Of a DNA stretch of 64,000 nt, positions 52,925 through 63,255 are shown one piece after another (the stretch's first letter is position 1; every line of letters starts with the position of its first letter). The notes under the pieces were generated by a model. It ran no database searches. It had not been told where the DNA came from and saw nothing but the letters and a program-made list of their open reading frames with translations. A program made the translations under genes and the position numbers. This DNA comes from Cichorium intybus (lineage: Eukaryota > Streptophyta > Magnoliopsida > Asterales > Asteraceae): the NCBI GenBank assembly GCA_023525715.1, contig CM042010.1:86791384-86855383 (forward strand), written 5' to 3'.

Positions 52925-53231
52925 TGATAGGAATTGGATAAAGTAATTCTAGAGGGGGTAAAGTTGTAACTTGGTTTAGGTCTAATCTAGTAAATAAATA
53001 GAGTCGTGAGGAGTCGTTTTTGGGCAGTCACGTATATGTTCTTGTGGGTATTAGTCTCTTAGAGATCGACTAAGTGGTTTACGCCATTTGAGAGAGGGAT
53101 TCGTCCCTGGGCAATCGTTTGATTGTAATCTATCTTAATTCTGGTTAAATCGAGTTCTTCTTATGGTCGAATTTATGAGTTTGATTACTAATTTCAATCT
53201 TTTCTGATTATTGAGTTGTCGATCTCAATCA
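52925..53231 (+). mobile_element. 5' LTR of the gag-only element
   Basis: 307 bp, TG to CA. TAAATAAATAGAG at about 52990 is a possible TATA region. Confidence 0.85.
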
Positions 53232-53232
53232 T

Positions 53233-53250
53233 TGGTCCGACCTGCCGCCA
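53233..53250 (+). promoter_or_regulatory. Candidate primer binding site of the gag-only element
   Basis: TGGTCCGACCTGCCGCCA starts one base after the LTR. It does not match the initiator tRNA-Met PBS of the other chromoviruses here. The tRNA is unknown. Confidence 0.5.
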
Positions 53251-53356
53251 CAATCGATTTGAGTACATCGATTTGTGGAAATTTCGTTCCGTCTCCTACT
53301 TCCGTTCTGTTCACGATCGATCTGCAATACGTGAGTACACCTTTTTCTTCAAGCTT

Positions 53357-54612
53357 ATGGAAACCCGAGGTCAACAGTCTCGATTGGAAGCGCATGAAGA
53401 ACAGATCCAACGTTTGCAAGCAGATGTGGCTGAAATCAAATCTTCACTTCAAGCAATTGTGGCCGATCGAGTGGAGAATGCTGAATTTCGCAAGCTCATG
53501 ATGGATTGGATGAAGCAACAAGGTAAGCAACCCATCTCTGATTCGAGTGGGGGAAAGGGTTCTGGAATTTTTTTCGAGTCAGAGGGGAAGAGTGGCGGAT
53601 CGGGTGGTAGGGATAGATCTGGGGTGATGGCGGCTCTGGTGCGGGTCCTGATTTTCGTCACAGTGGTGCTATGGTTGTACCATGGGCAGTGAAGAAAGTA
53701 CAGTTGCCGGAATTCTATGGGTTCGATCTTCAGGGGTGGATTCAAAAGGCTAAGCTGTTCTTTGACATTAATGGCACTCCTGTCGATCTTCGGGTTCGAT
53801 TGGCTCAGTTAAGTATGGTAGGAGTCGCGCAACATTGGTTCACAATCGTCCAGCAGGTGCATGATTCTTTGACTTGGGATCAATTTCAACTTGAATTGTT
53901 GCAGCGATTTAGTGGTCTCGAAATTCAGAATCCGTTTGAACAGTTAGCTTCTATTAAACAATCGGATTCCATTTATGACTACATAGATGATTTTGAGTAC
54001 TTGTTGTCATTAGTTCCGAAATTATCTGAATCACAAGCCATGGGGTATTTTGTTGCTGGGTTGCGAGATGAGGTTAAGCGATGGGTTCGTCTCCATCGTC
54101 CTCAGTCGCGTTTGGATGCCATGTACCTGGCCAAAGATGTTGAAAAAATGCTTCATCCGTCATCCGGTAACATTTCTCAGTCGCGTTTCCGCTATCATCA
54201 GCCGGGTGGATTTGGGAACAACTCTAAATTGGACAGAGGCTCGCTATTGGGTCCATCTCTGATTTGTGGGACTTCCTTAGTGGACTCGGGACTTAAGGGG
54301 GCTGACCCACCTCCTCTACCTAGTCCTCGTCCCTCGGTAGCGGCTCCATCAGAGGGTTCTCAAGTGTTGCACCGGGACCGTGGGGTGCGATCGTTGTCTC
54401 GGACGGAATGGGAGGAACGTCGAAAGAAAGGCTTATGTTTTCGTTGCGGTCAACAGTTCAGTCCAGCTCACAAATGTCCGGAGGGGAAATTACGAGTTTT
54501 GTTGTTGGGAGAAGATGAATACGAGACCAATGGAGACAACCTTTACCAATATGAGGAGTTGGGATCCCCGGAGTCGCCTGACTTGACGGGCCCGGGTTCT
54601 GGTGCGTCATAA
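53357..54612 (+). pseudogene. Gag of the TR-GAG element, one frameshift
   Basis: The first part (53357-53616) starts METRGQQSRLEAHEEQIQRL and has a coiled-coil-like helix, then a Gly/Ser-rich linker. A shift at the G4 run 53621-53624 moves to the phase that carries VKKVQLPEFYGFDLQGWIQK, then the gag core (AQLSMVGVAQHWF, LTWDQFQLELLQRFSG, MGYFVAGLRDEVKRWVR). A zinc knuckle CFRCGQQFSPAHKC follows. The frame ends at 54612 with an acidic tail. Apart from this one indel it is open throughout (about 415 residues). It would bind and package the element RNA. Confidence 0.85.
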
Positions 54613-54651
54613 GATCTTCGTGGAAGCAAGTCTTGAGGTCAAGACTTTTTC

Positions 54652-54665
54652 GATGGCGGGAGTAA
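54652..54665 (+). promoter_or_regulatory. Polypurine tract of the gag-only element
   Basis: GATGGCGGGAGTAA precedes the right LTR directly. Confidence 0.6.
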
Positions 54666-54972
54666 TGATAGGAATTGGATAAAGTAATTCTAGAGGGGGT
54701 AAAGTTGTAACTTGGTTTAGGTCTAATCTAGTAAATAAATAGAGTCGTGAGGAGTCGTTTTTGGGCAGTCACGTATATGTTCTTGTGGGTATTAGTCTCT
54801 TAGAGATCGGCTCAGTGGTTTACGCCATTTGAGAGAGGGATTCGTCCCTGGGCAATCGTTTGATTGTAATCTATCTTAATTCTAGTTAAATCGAGTTCTT
54901 CTTATGGTCGAATTTATGAGTTTGATTACTAATTTCAATCTTTTCTTATTATTGAGTTGTCGATCTCTATCA
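54666..54972 (+). mobile_element. 3' LTR of the gag-only element
   Basis: 307 bp, equal in length to the 5' LTR. ATATT follows. Confidence 0.85.
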
Positions 54973-54977
54973 ATATT

Positions 54978-55564
54978 CACATAGAATACATAAAATTTTA
55001 TAGAGAAATTCATTTAAATCCTTTGCAACCAAACAAGCATTATCATAATATGTAACGATTTATTCCATTACCTTCTTATTCTATCACTCTGTCCATTCTA
55101 AATGCATAAAAAATAGCAACATACGTGATACATCTGTCTATTTGTTTATCAAAACATCTTGCTCTTATTTCTTTCCATTACAACATTCTACTTTCCACTT
55201 TTTTCTTAATTAAGACATTGTACCTTGAAAAATCTATCTACTTATAACATTGTACTTTCAGTTTCTTCTTATACTTTGATAAACTATCCAATCACAACAG
55301 TGAATGTTACCATGTATTTAGTGACATCATTTTTTAAACTAGAATGCTATAACGGGAAGAAATGAAACTAAGGTGCTATAATAAACAAACAAGTAAATGT
55401 AGTGTCAAAAGCAAGAAATTGCAATGTAATTTCTATTTCTTTATACAATATCTATACTACCTTATAAAGCATATTCTCAATAATACAACCTTTAAGCATT
55501 AAGACTTTAAGAGGTACAAATGTGTGATGCATGATAAGTTCTTAACCACGTTTGGGTTAAGTTT
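54978..55564. other. AT-rich DNA with MITE-like words
   Basis: It continues the sequence interrupted by the gag-only element. ACATTGTACTTTC, GCTATAATAAAC and GAATGCTATAACG at 55140-55440 partly face each other as a worn inverted repeat. No gene is seen. Confidence 0.4.
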
Positions 55565-55683
55565 TCATCTCCCTATACCCACGACTCCATGACTGGAAGA
55601 GGTTACAACAGTTTCTGCTCCCACGTTCAACTTCTCAATAAACCCTCCCCACGATCTGCTATCGCCTTCACACGATCCCCTTG
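55565..55683 (-). pseudogene. 3' part of a minus-strand ORF split by the Reina insertion
   Basis: Without the element and one TSD copy, the minus-strand frame of 60346-60095 continues here for 37 codons (GSCEGDSRSWGGFIEKLNVG and more) to TGA at 55567-55565. See the entry at 60095-60346. Confidence 0.45.
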
Positions 55684-56040
55684 TGCTAAGCCACCTGTCA
55701 TATTTACTTATTCTAATTTACTTATTCTAGAAGGGGCAAGAAAGGAAATAAAGAGGGAAGAAAGGCAACAGTGGAAGAATCTTCCACTGGGGTAATTTGG
55801 GAAATAACTAGTTGTTAGTTTGTTACGTCCCACTTATATTAGTCGTTTGGTAGGATGATAATGGCATCTTTTCGGTTAAGAGATTTCTCTCTCATTGGAG
55901 ATCACTGGCTTCTCGAATTGCCAGATTGTTACCCTTTGAACCATTAGAATCATTTGAATAATAGCATTTTGGCCCTGTTATTGAAGTTAATCTGTGTGAT
56001 CAGCTTGTATTGAGTGTTTTTTTACAGTGATAGCGTAGCA
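55684..56040 (+). mobile_element. 5' LTR, Reina-type element
   Basis: 357 bp. The left TSD CCTTG is at 55679-55683. It carries an extra TTATTCTAATTTAC duplication absent from the 3' LTR. Confidence 0.9.
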
Positions 56041-56042
56041 AT

Positions 56043-56054
56043 TGGTATCAGAGC
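56043..56054 (+). promoter_or_regulatory. Primer binding site, Reina-type element
   Basis: TGGTATCAGAGC, two bases after the LTR end. It overlaps the first bases before the gag ATG at 56055. Confidence 0.9.
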
Positions 56055-57093
56055 ATGGCTCCTGGTAATGTATCTCAAAGGATGGACTCGATTGAGGAAG
56101 GATTAGAAGGGATGAAGCTGTCAATTTCGGAGATGCAACAACAATTCACATCTCAATTATCGCTACTAACGGAGAAGATGGAGACATTAGTGGGTCCAAA
56201 TCGAGCAACCAATCAGAGAATTGAAGAGGAACCAGTGGTGAGGAATCCCGGAGGCGATACTAGAGGTGGAGGGATGAATTGGTGATTCAGAAAATTAGAT
56301 ATGCCCCTGTTTGATGGAAGCAATCGGATGGATCCTAAGGGCTGCGCTATTTTTCGTTTTACCATTTATCGGAGGAAGATCGTTTAGAGGCAGCGGTGGT
56401 GGTGTTAGAGGGGGATCCGCTCCTATGGTACCGGTGGGAGCACCGTCGTCGTCCGATTAAAAGCTGGGAAGATCTCAAGAGTCTACTCCTAAGACAGTTC
56501 CGATCCACTAGGGTTGGATCACTGTATGAACAGTGGCCGGCGGTGAAGCAGGAAACCTCCGTTGGCGAGTATCAAAGAGCGTTCATCGAGACATCGGCGC
56601 CTTTGAAAGACGTAACAGAAGAAGTAGCAATGGGCCACTTCATAAACAGGCTGAAAAATGACATAAGGGCTGCGTTAGAGTGATGAGCCCAATTAACCTT
56701 GACCGGGCTATGGATCTAGCAATTCGCATAGAAGCTAAAGTGAGCCCACCACCGGAAATACCCATAGTAAAGTCAACGCAGTCAAATACCAGCCCTAATT
56801 TACGTACAGCTTCAATTTCGCTTACTCCCAATTTCACAAATAGCTCAAACAAAAACCATGGAGGAATCGCAAATTCTAAACCAATTAAGGGAATCAGGAG
56901 ACTATCCGAAAGAGAATTACAAGAAAAAAAAGAGAAGGGGATGTGTTTCAGATGTGACGAGAAGTGGCAGGTGGGGCATATATGCAGCAAACGTGAGCTC
57001 AGCGTGATTTTGACAATGGAGGGTGACGATGAGCAGGAAGAAGAGATCGAAGACAACCCTTCAGTAACAGTAACATTACAGAGGTATGCCTGA
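56055..57093 (+). pseudogene. Reina-type gag, broken
   Basis: It starts MAPGNVSQRMDSIEEGLEGM directly after the PBS. A first frame of 76 codons ends in TGA. Further in-frame pieces read RKLDMPLFDGSNRMDPKGC, then a phase shift, then LEGDPLLWYRWEHRRRPIKS and GSLYEQWPAVKQETSVGEYQ. A stop at about 56681 follows. The last piece has LSERELQEKKEKGMCFRCDE and KWQVGHIC, the zinc knuckle. At least four lesions separate the parts. Confidence 0.8.
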
Positions 57094-57649
57094 ACACTCT
57101 GTGATGGGAATTACGAAGCCAAAAACTCTGAAATTAAAGGGAATGATGCAAAATGAAGAAGTGGTTGTGATGATTGATCCCGGGGCAACCTATAATTTCG
57201 TCTCATTGGCAACTGTAGAAAAGTTACAAGTCCCGATAACAGCCACCGGTGGGTTTGGTGTAGCATTGGGGACGGGAGTTACAGTACAAGGGAAAGGCGA
57301 ATGCCAAGGAGTGACCGTTAAATTGCAAGGTTTGGAGATTAAGGAGGATTTCTTACCTTTGACATTGGGTAACTCCGACATGTTCGGCCTTACCAACGCA
57401 CCCGCCACCTTTCAGTCCGTTATGAATGAAGCTTTCCGCCCATTCTTGAGAAAGTTTGTACTAGTGTTCTTTGACGATATACTTGTTTACAGCAAGAATG
57501 AACACCAGCACTTAGATCATGTCAAGCAAGTGTTGGAGAAATTGAGGTCAAGTCAACTATACGCCAACCTAGAGAAATGCAGTTTTGGGCAACAAGAGGT
57601 TTCTTATTTGGGGCATTTGATCTCACGACAAGGGGTTGCGATGGACTAG
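57086..57649 (+). pseudogene. Protease fused to RT C-terminal half by an in-frame deletion
   Basis: Protease is complete at its active site (VVMIDPGATYNFVS, Asp-Pro-Gly where DSG is usual). It runs to LPLTLGNSDM. The next residues are FGLTNAPATFQSVMNE, which belongs to the middle of RT. The end of protease and the RT fingers and first palm part are missing. After the junction the RT active site FFDDILVYSKN and LGHLISRQGV are intact. The frame ends in TAG at 57647-57649. The open reading across the junction means a hybrid could be translated, but without the first catalytic Asp it cannot polymerise. Confidence 0.85.
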
Positions 57650-58663
57650 GAGAAAATTGCAGCTATGCCCAAATGGGAGGCACCACGAAATGTAAAGGAG
57701 TTACGATGGTTTTTGGGGTTAACGGGGTACTATTGAAAGTTTATTGCCGGGTATGCAATAGTGGCAGCACCGATGACGAACCTGTTAAAGAAGGGACAAA
57801 TCGAGTGGACCGCCGAGGCAGATGAAGCGTTTGAACATCTTAAGAAGATCATGACTACCGCTCCTGTATTGGCGATGCCTGACTTCAGTCAGCCCTTCAT
57901 TTTGGAGACGGATGCTTTTGGACACGGGGTGGGTGCGGTGTTGATGCAGAACTCACGCCCTATTGCCTACTACAGCCAGGTGCTGGGTTTGAGAAATCGT
58001 ATGAAACCCATCTATGAAAAAGAACTTATGGCAATAGTCTTTGCGGTTAAAAAATGGCGACATTATTTGTTGGGAAAGCATTTCATAATCCGCACGGACC
58101 AACAAAGTCTAAAGTTCCTGTTGGAACAACGTGAAATTGGAAGCGACTATCAGAAATGGGTGTGTAAATTGCTGGGTTTTGATTTCGAGATTCAATACAA
58201 GAAAGGTGTTTCAAACCGGGTGGCTGATGCTCTCTCACGCAAGGATGTTTTTGATCCGGTACTCAGCTCACTAACTTCTACTGTTTTCTTTCCTATGGAC
58301 CAGATTTATGGGGAGATTGAGAAGGACAACTTCATTCAACAACTCATTTCTCGTATCTCAGACCCGAACAGTGACAGGAGTCCAAAATTCATGGGGTTCC
58401 AAATCAGAGATGGTCGTTTGTATTATAAGGAAGGTTTGGTTATTCCAAACAGGTCCACTTTTGTTACGACACTGTTGCAAGAATATCACAATTCTGCTGT
58501 TGGGGGGCACTCGGGTGAGTTGAAAACTTATCAAAGATTGGCACAAGATTGGTATTGGATGGGGATGCGAAAGGATGTAAAGAAATATGTGAGTGAACTC
58601 GCCAAGTGTGTCAACAGCAGAAACATTCTACTCTGCACCCAGCTGGTTTGCTTAAACCGCTAG
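57650..58663 (+). pseudogene. RT connection, RNase H and integrase zinc-finger region
   Basis: After two lesions (57650-57760, readable as MPKWEAPRNVKELRWFLGLT) the frame 57761-58663 has the RNase H acids in ILETDAFGHGVGA, YEKELMAIVFA, IRTDQQSLKFL and RVADALSRK. It continues into the integrase N-terminus (EYHNSAVGGHSGELKTYQRL, WMGMRKDVKKYVSE, then Cys). A shift at about 58605-58620 moves the reading to the next frame, where the CQQQKHS part of the zinc finger lies. Confidence 0.85.
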
Positions 58664-59850
58664 ACCTTCCGAATCGGGTATGGGAAGAAATTAGCATGGA
58701 TTTCATTGAGGCTTTACCGAAATCTAACGGGATGGATACTATTTTAGTGGTGGTGGACCGTCTCTCGAAATTTGCCCATTTCTTGCCTTTAAAACACCCG
58801 TTCACAGCAGCAAAGGTTGCCACTGCATTCGTGAAAGACATTGTGAGGCTCCATGGATTTCCCGAGTCTATCGTTTCGGACAGGGATAAAATTTTCATGA
58901 GTTTATTTTGGAAAGAGTTATTCCGTTTGCAAGGGACGGTTTTGAAAAAGAGTACCGCCTACCACCCGCAAACCGACGGGCAGTCGGAAGTAGTCAACAA
59001 GACCCTTGAAACTTATTTACGATGTTTTGTTCAAGGACGACCACACGAGTGGATCAAGTGGGTGCCTTGGGTGGAGTTATGGTACAATACGTCGTATCAC
59101 GCATCTTCAAAGTACACTCCTTTTAAAATCTTATACGGACGAGACCCGCCCCGTATTTCGCGGTATTCAGCGGGACAGACGGCCGTGTCCACTTTGGATG
59201 AGCAATTAGCTGCACGGAATGTGGTGCTGGATGATTTGAAGTTCAACCTCCTTCTGGCCCAGCAGAAGATGAAGAAGCAAGAGGATAAGAAAAGGACTGA
59301 TGTTCAAATCGAGGAGGGTACATTTGTATTCCTAAAACTCCAACTTTACCGACAACAGTCTCTCGCGAGACGCCCCTATGAAAAGTTGGCACCACGGTTT
59401 TACGGGCCGTTTGAAGTCTTGAAAAAAATTGGGAAAGTTGCCTATCACCTCAAGTTACCATACTCTTCTCGTATCCATCCGGTATTCCATGTTTCTCAAT
59501 TGAAAATAGCTAAAGGAAATCACACGGCTCCCGCAGCTCCACCGCCACAACTCGCTTCCAATTTGGATTTGGAGGTGGAACCTGAAGATGTGTTAGGGGT
59601 CCGATCAAGGGATCACCCGACAGGAACCATACGCGAGGTACTCATCAAGTGGAAAGGTCTGCCAACCACAGAAGCCACCTGGGAAGACTTAGATCTGATA
59701 GACGGGACTTTCCCTTCTTTCCACCTTGAGGACAAGGTGGCGGTTTGGGGATGGGGTATTGCTAAGCCACCAGTCATATTCACTTATTCTAGAAGGGGCA
59801 AGAAAGGAAATAAAGAGGGAAGAAAGGCAACAGTGGAAGAACAGGGGTAA
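58606..59850 (+). pseudogene. Integrase core with canonical chromodomain, reading into the 3' LTR
   Basis: The frame of 414 codons has no internal stop. It carries the DDE residues in ISMDFIEALPK, IVSDRDKIFMS and TDGQSEVVNKTLE. The GPY/F-type region (GPFEVLKKIGKVAYHL) and HPVFHVSQLK follow. A chromodomain closes it: VLGVRSRDHPTGTIREVLIK, WKGLPTTEATWEDLDLI. Such chromodomains bind histone marks and bias insertion. The frame overlaps the PPT (GGTTTGGGGATGGGGTAT, 59741-59758) and runs 91 bases into the LTR before its stop. Confidence 0.9.
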
Positions 59851-60094
59851 TTTGGGAAATAACTAGTTGTTAGTTTGTTACGTCCCACTTATATTAGTCG
59901 TTTGGTAGGATGATAATGGCATCTTTTCGGTTAAGAGATTTCTCTCTCATTGGAGATCACTGGCTTCTCGAATTGCCAGATTGTTACCCTTTGAACCATT
60001 AGAATCATTTGAATAATAGCATTTTGGCCCTGTTATTGAAGTTAATCTGTGTGATCAGCTTGTATTGAGTGTTTTTTACAGTGATAGCGTAGCA
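59760..60094 (+). mobile_element. 3' LTR, Reina-type element
   Basis: 335 bp. The right TSD CCTTG is at 60095-60099. Confidence 0.9.
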
Positions 60095-60346
60095 CCTTGC
60101 CCACGATTTCAGCCATGATCTCCACCAATTGCATCTATAAAACACTACAACTGGTTTCATATTTCCTAAATCATCCGTCGATAACCTCTTCCATAACCAA
60201 TGCTTCTCCACACTAGAAATCATAATTAGAAGTGTAGAAGATCGATCGCCATCTTTAACCCATCCCCACCATCCGGAATCGCCGTTGTTGTTTCCGCAAC
60301 GAACATAGTACACCGTCTTTGCTTTTGGCAAATCGTAATCCGCCAC
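60095..60346 (-). pseudogene. 5' part of a minus-strand ORF split by the Reina insertion (unknown product)
   Basis: The frame starts at a GTG and contains ADYDLPKAKTVYYVRCGNNN, then GWWGWVKDGDRSS and KHWLWKRLSTDDLGNM. It is rich in Trp and Lys. It ran, before the insertion, into 55683-55565, giving 121 codons without a stop. Upstream in the minus direction there is a possible splice acceptor (GTGATCAG|GG) but no ATG in frame. I do not recognise the family. It is either an exon of an inactivated host gene or chance. Confidence 0.4.
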
Positions 60347-62980
60347 ACACCCTGATCACGAAAATGAGTGAAATCGAGCACTTTTGAATGACGATAGGCA
60401 CATCTATCAACTTAACTCGAGCGGACCTTTTTCGGTATTTAAAAAGGTGAAAGCTCCTTACGTTTCTTACTATCTCACTCTCATTAGCTCTCTTCAACCG
60501 CAAAGGATGTTCATCATCACGACTATTGGGAATGAAATCGAACAGAAATCGATGATGATCATCTTCTTTCTCCCCTTTGGTCGATTAAAACCCTAACCAG
60601 GTGCGTTTCTTCCTCTATTTATTTAATGTTTAATTGCTTTTGGCATTAAACCAATTTTCCCATCAAATTTTGGAAAATATTCCATGTTTTTGGTTTTGTT
60701 TTCTGGACCGAGTAGGTAAATACCACAAGAGGAAGACAACAATTAATCCTAGGCATATAAGTAATATGCTATGGGTGTGTTTTTTCCATACAATTAGATG
60801 AGTTCATCGTTTCTTCTTTGTGATTTGGATCATGCTCTACTTTTTAATTTTGACCGTCATTTGTCTTGATTTTGTTCAAGCAAAATGGGCATTGGAATCT
60901 ACATACATCATCTTATCCGTTTTACTCTTTTACAAAGTTTAATTTTCACGTTTACACAGTTTAATTAAATTTGTTGAATCATGGTGAAGCCTGTAAACAG
61001 AAAAGGTAATGATGTCAACCAATATGTTAATTCTGTAAAGTTTTTGCAGATTACCCGGAGTTTTGGAAAGCATGTTATTATTTACTGTGGACTTAAATTT
61101 TTTTAATTCTGTAGCGGTTCTGGGCATTAAGAGCACCAGTGATGGGTTAACTATATCTTGTTGTGACAAGTTTAAAAAATGCAATTCACTGTGGACTTGA
61201 ATTTTTTTAAAAAGATGTTATTATTTACACACGATCTTAATGTTTCAGTCAAATTTCTCATCAGTTTGTATCCATATTATTTGAAAAGGCAAAGTGATTT
61301 ATTTTTCAAGGTGATGAAAAGTGATTTAGTTTTGATGAATTACACCTGTGTCCATAATTTCTGCTCTATTAAATTATTTCGGAAGTCTATTGGTTAAAGT
61401 AATATACAAATATATTAACAATATTGTGGTTTATATTTTTATTGACATGAAGTTATGTGGCAGGTTCTTTGGCAATAAACCATCATCAACATGAACTCAT
61501 TGACTTGTTGATATCTTCAAAGGCCACTTTAGTTTGTTTCTACTTTCTTTGTTGAATATGATTTCTTTCCATGTATGTATTCTTTTTGTAATTAAGAAAT
61601 GGTAAATTGCAAATAATAGCAATGTACTTTACCATATTTGTCAATTACAGCAATGTGTTTCGGAAATTTTTGTTGTCTATAGCATTGCTTGATAGTCTGA
61701 ATATGTTCTGTGTGTAGGTCTTGGTTGTTGAAAATAATACATTTATGTTTTTTTAGTTTAAATTACCTTCAAGTTTAAGTGGTGTCATGATGTCTTGTTT
61801 ACAATTAACAACTTAAAACACTAGTGTAATCCAATCACATTATTAGAACATTGCGTATTTTAATTAGGATTAGAATGTGTTATATGCACCAACTTAATAT
61901 ATAAAAATTTATCTATAGAGTTAATTTGCCATAACTAAATCCATATCGCCATTTTTTTAAAATACCTTGCATATGCTTTGATGCACATTATATTTTACCA
62001 TAGATGTTACAGTTTAATTCTCTAATATATATTTGTTCAATTTTTTGGATAACACAAAGCATGGGAAAATTCAAGTGAGCGTATATCTAGAATATAAATG
62101 GTTTAAATTATAATTTTATATTAAGGGTTTATGTTATTTTAATGCCATCATTAGTTTATATATTAATATCTTCTATATTATTTTGAAGTTGGTTGTATAT
62201 GTAAATCAAAATTGTGGGGTATGTTTGATGGATAGAAGTCATAGAACGGTTCGATGAATATTATAAAATGGAGTTTCAAACGCTTGCAAAAGTCCTAATC
62301 ATAATAATATGTATCTTTAAATTATAAATATCTTCAAATATGTTATGTGATATTTAACAAAAGATTCCATATAGCGTAACACTTAAAGGTAAATATAATA
62401 AATAAACATGTGCAAAACCACGCTTGAAAACAACAAGTAGGAAACACAATGACTACTATTTAAAATTATAAATTTTGATTAATATTTATTTATATTCGAG
62501 ATACCAAAGTAGAAAATTTATCAAAATTGGTTTTATTCAATGACTTACTTAATAAGAATGACAAAATCAAGTCACTTCAATAATATTATGCTTATTTCAT
62601 TAATTTTTTTTTTTTTTTAACTTATAGAGTCCTGATTGTGGTTCATGGTGTTAATATGTTTATCAATTTTATTTTTTAGATGTGACAAAACACATGAATC
62701 ATATTTAAAAGCAACAAAAAAAGACCTTATAAGTTCAGTTAACTAAACCTAAAAAAAAAAATCAAAAAGAGTGATTTTGTAAACAGAAAATCAGTATGGT
62801 TTGTCGGCTTTTAGCTTTCGGATATTTTGAATACCTTTATTACGTATCTTGCACTATTTTTAACCATTTGCCACTGTCGCATTACATATATTGCGGAATT
62901 GCGTGTAAACTGTATTTCAATACAAAGATCTTATGGAATGGTTAATGTTGATAAGTTCATACTTCATGATGGTGAATTTT
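60347..62980. other. No recognised gene; possible 5' UTR of a plus-strand gene at about 60500-60600
   Basis: AAAACCCTAACCAGGTGCGTTT at about 60588-60606 looks like a plant leader with a splice donor, but no following exon is identified. The rest is AT-rich, with T/A homopolymers at about 62600-62620 and 62750. AATAGCAATGTACTTTACC at about 61615 repeats the word seen at 51575. Confidence 0.4.
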
Positions 62981-62986
62981 AGTGTA

Positions 62987-63255
62987 TTTGTCATAAAAGT
63001 CCCTAAGTTTTTCAAATTTAGTCGGATTTTTCTTTGCAACGAATTGTGGTGTGATTATGCCTAATATTTGGGAAGTTTTTGTCAAAGGTGACATTTATCA
63101 GGTCACGGGTCGGTTTCCCGATAACACTATTCATCATAAGATTCCAAGTTGGCACTTAGAAGCTCTTCAAAAGGCCATCATCTTTTTTCACCAAAACATA
63201 CGTTGCATGACAAATCCACCAAAATTTGCGAAACTTAAGGACTTTTATGGCAAAA
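62987..63255. mobile_element. Inverted-repeat element of about 270 bp (MITE-like)
   Basis: The left tip TTTGTCATAAAAGTCCCTAA and the right tip read in complement, TTTTGCCATAAAAGTCCTTAA, match over about 35 bases. The centre holds an open 70-codon frame (63051-63263) without known motifs. Target duplication is not identified. Confidence 0.6.

Larger units (their letters stand above)
52925..54972 (+). mobile_element. Complete 2048-bp gag-only LTR retrotransposon (TR-GAG type)
   Basis: Two 307-bp LTRs (TGATAGGAATTGG ... GATCTCWATCA) differ by eye at only five positions. ATATT duplications are perfect. A TGG-starting PBS candidate follows the left LTR and a purine tract (GATGGCGGGAGTAA) ends at the right LTR. 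Inside there is only a gag gene: no protease, RT or integrase. Gag-only elements of this kind are known as TR-GAGs and rely on another element's enzymes. The gag and PPT style point to a chromovirus (Reina-like) parent. Confidence 0.9.
55684..60094 (+). mobile_element. Complete but defective Reina-type chromovirus (4411 bp)
   Basis: LTRs of 357 and 335 bp run from TGCTAAGCCACC to GCGTAGCA and perfect CCTTG duplications flank them. The initiator tRNA-Met PBS is at 56043-56054. The length difference is explained by three indels (14, 7 and 1 bases). Only two or three substitutions are seen, so insertion is recent. gag is broken by stops and shifts. The N-terminal half of RT is deleted. RNase H, integrase and a canonical chromodomain remain. 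Short LTRs, small size and the chromodomain fit the Reina lineage. Confidence 0.9.

Noticed and set aside
52707..52946. FNR frame as an active gene
   Set aside because: Only one exon, a one-base deletion upstream in the exon, no neighbouring exons, and a retrotransposon in the following intron.
60005..60094. Extension of the minus-strand ORF from 60095 into the Reina LTR as its true C-terminus
   Set aside because: The TSD shows the LTR was inserted. The native continuation is at 55678-55565.
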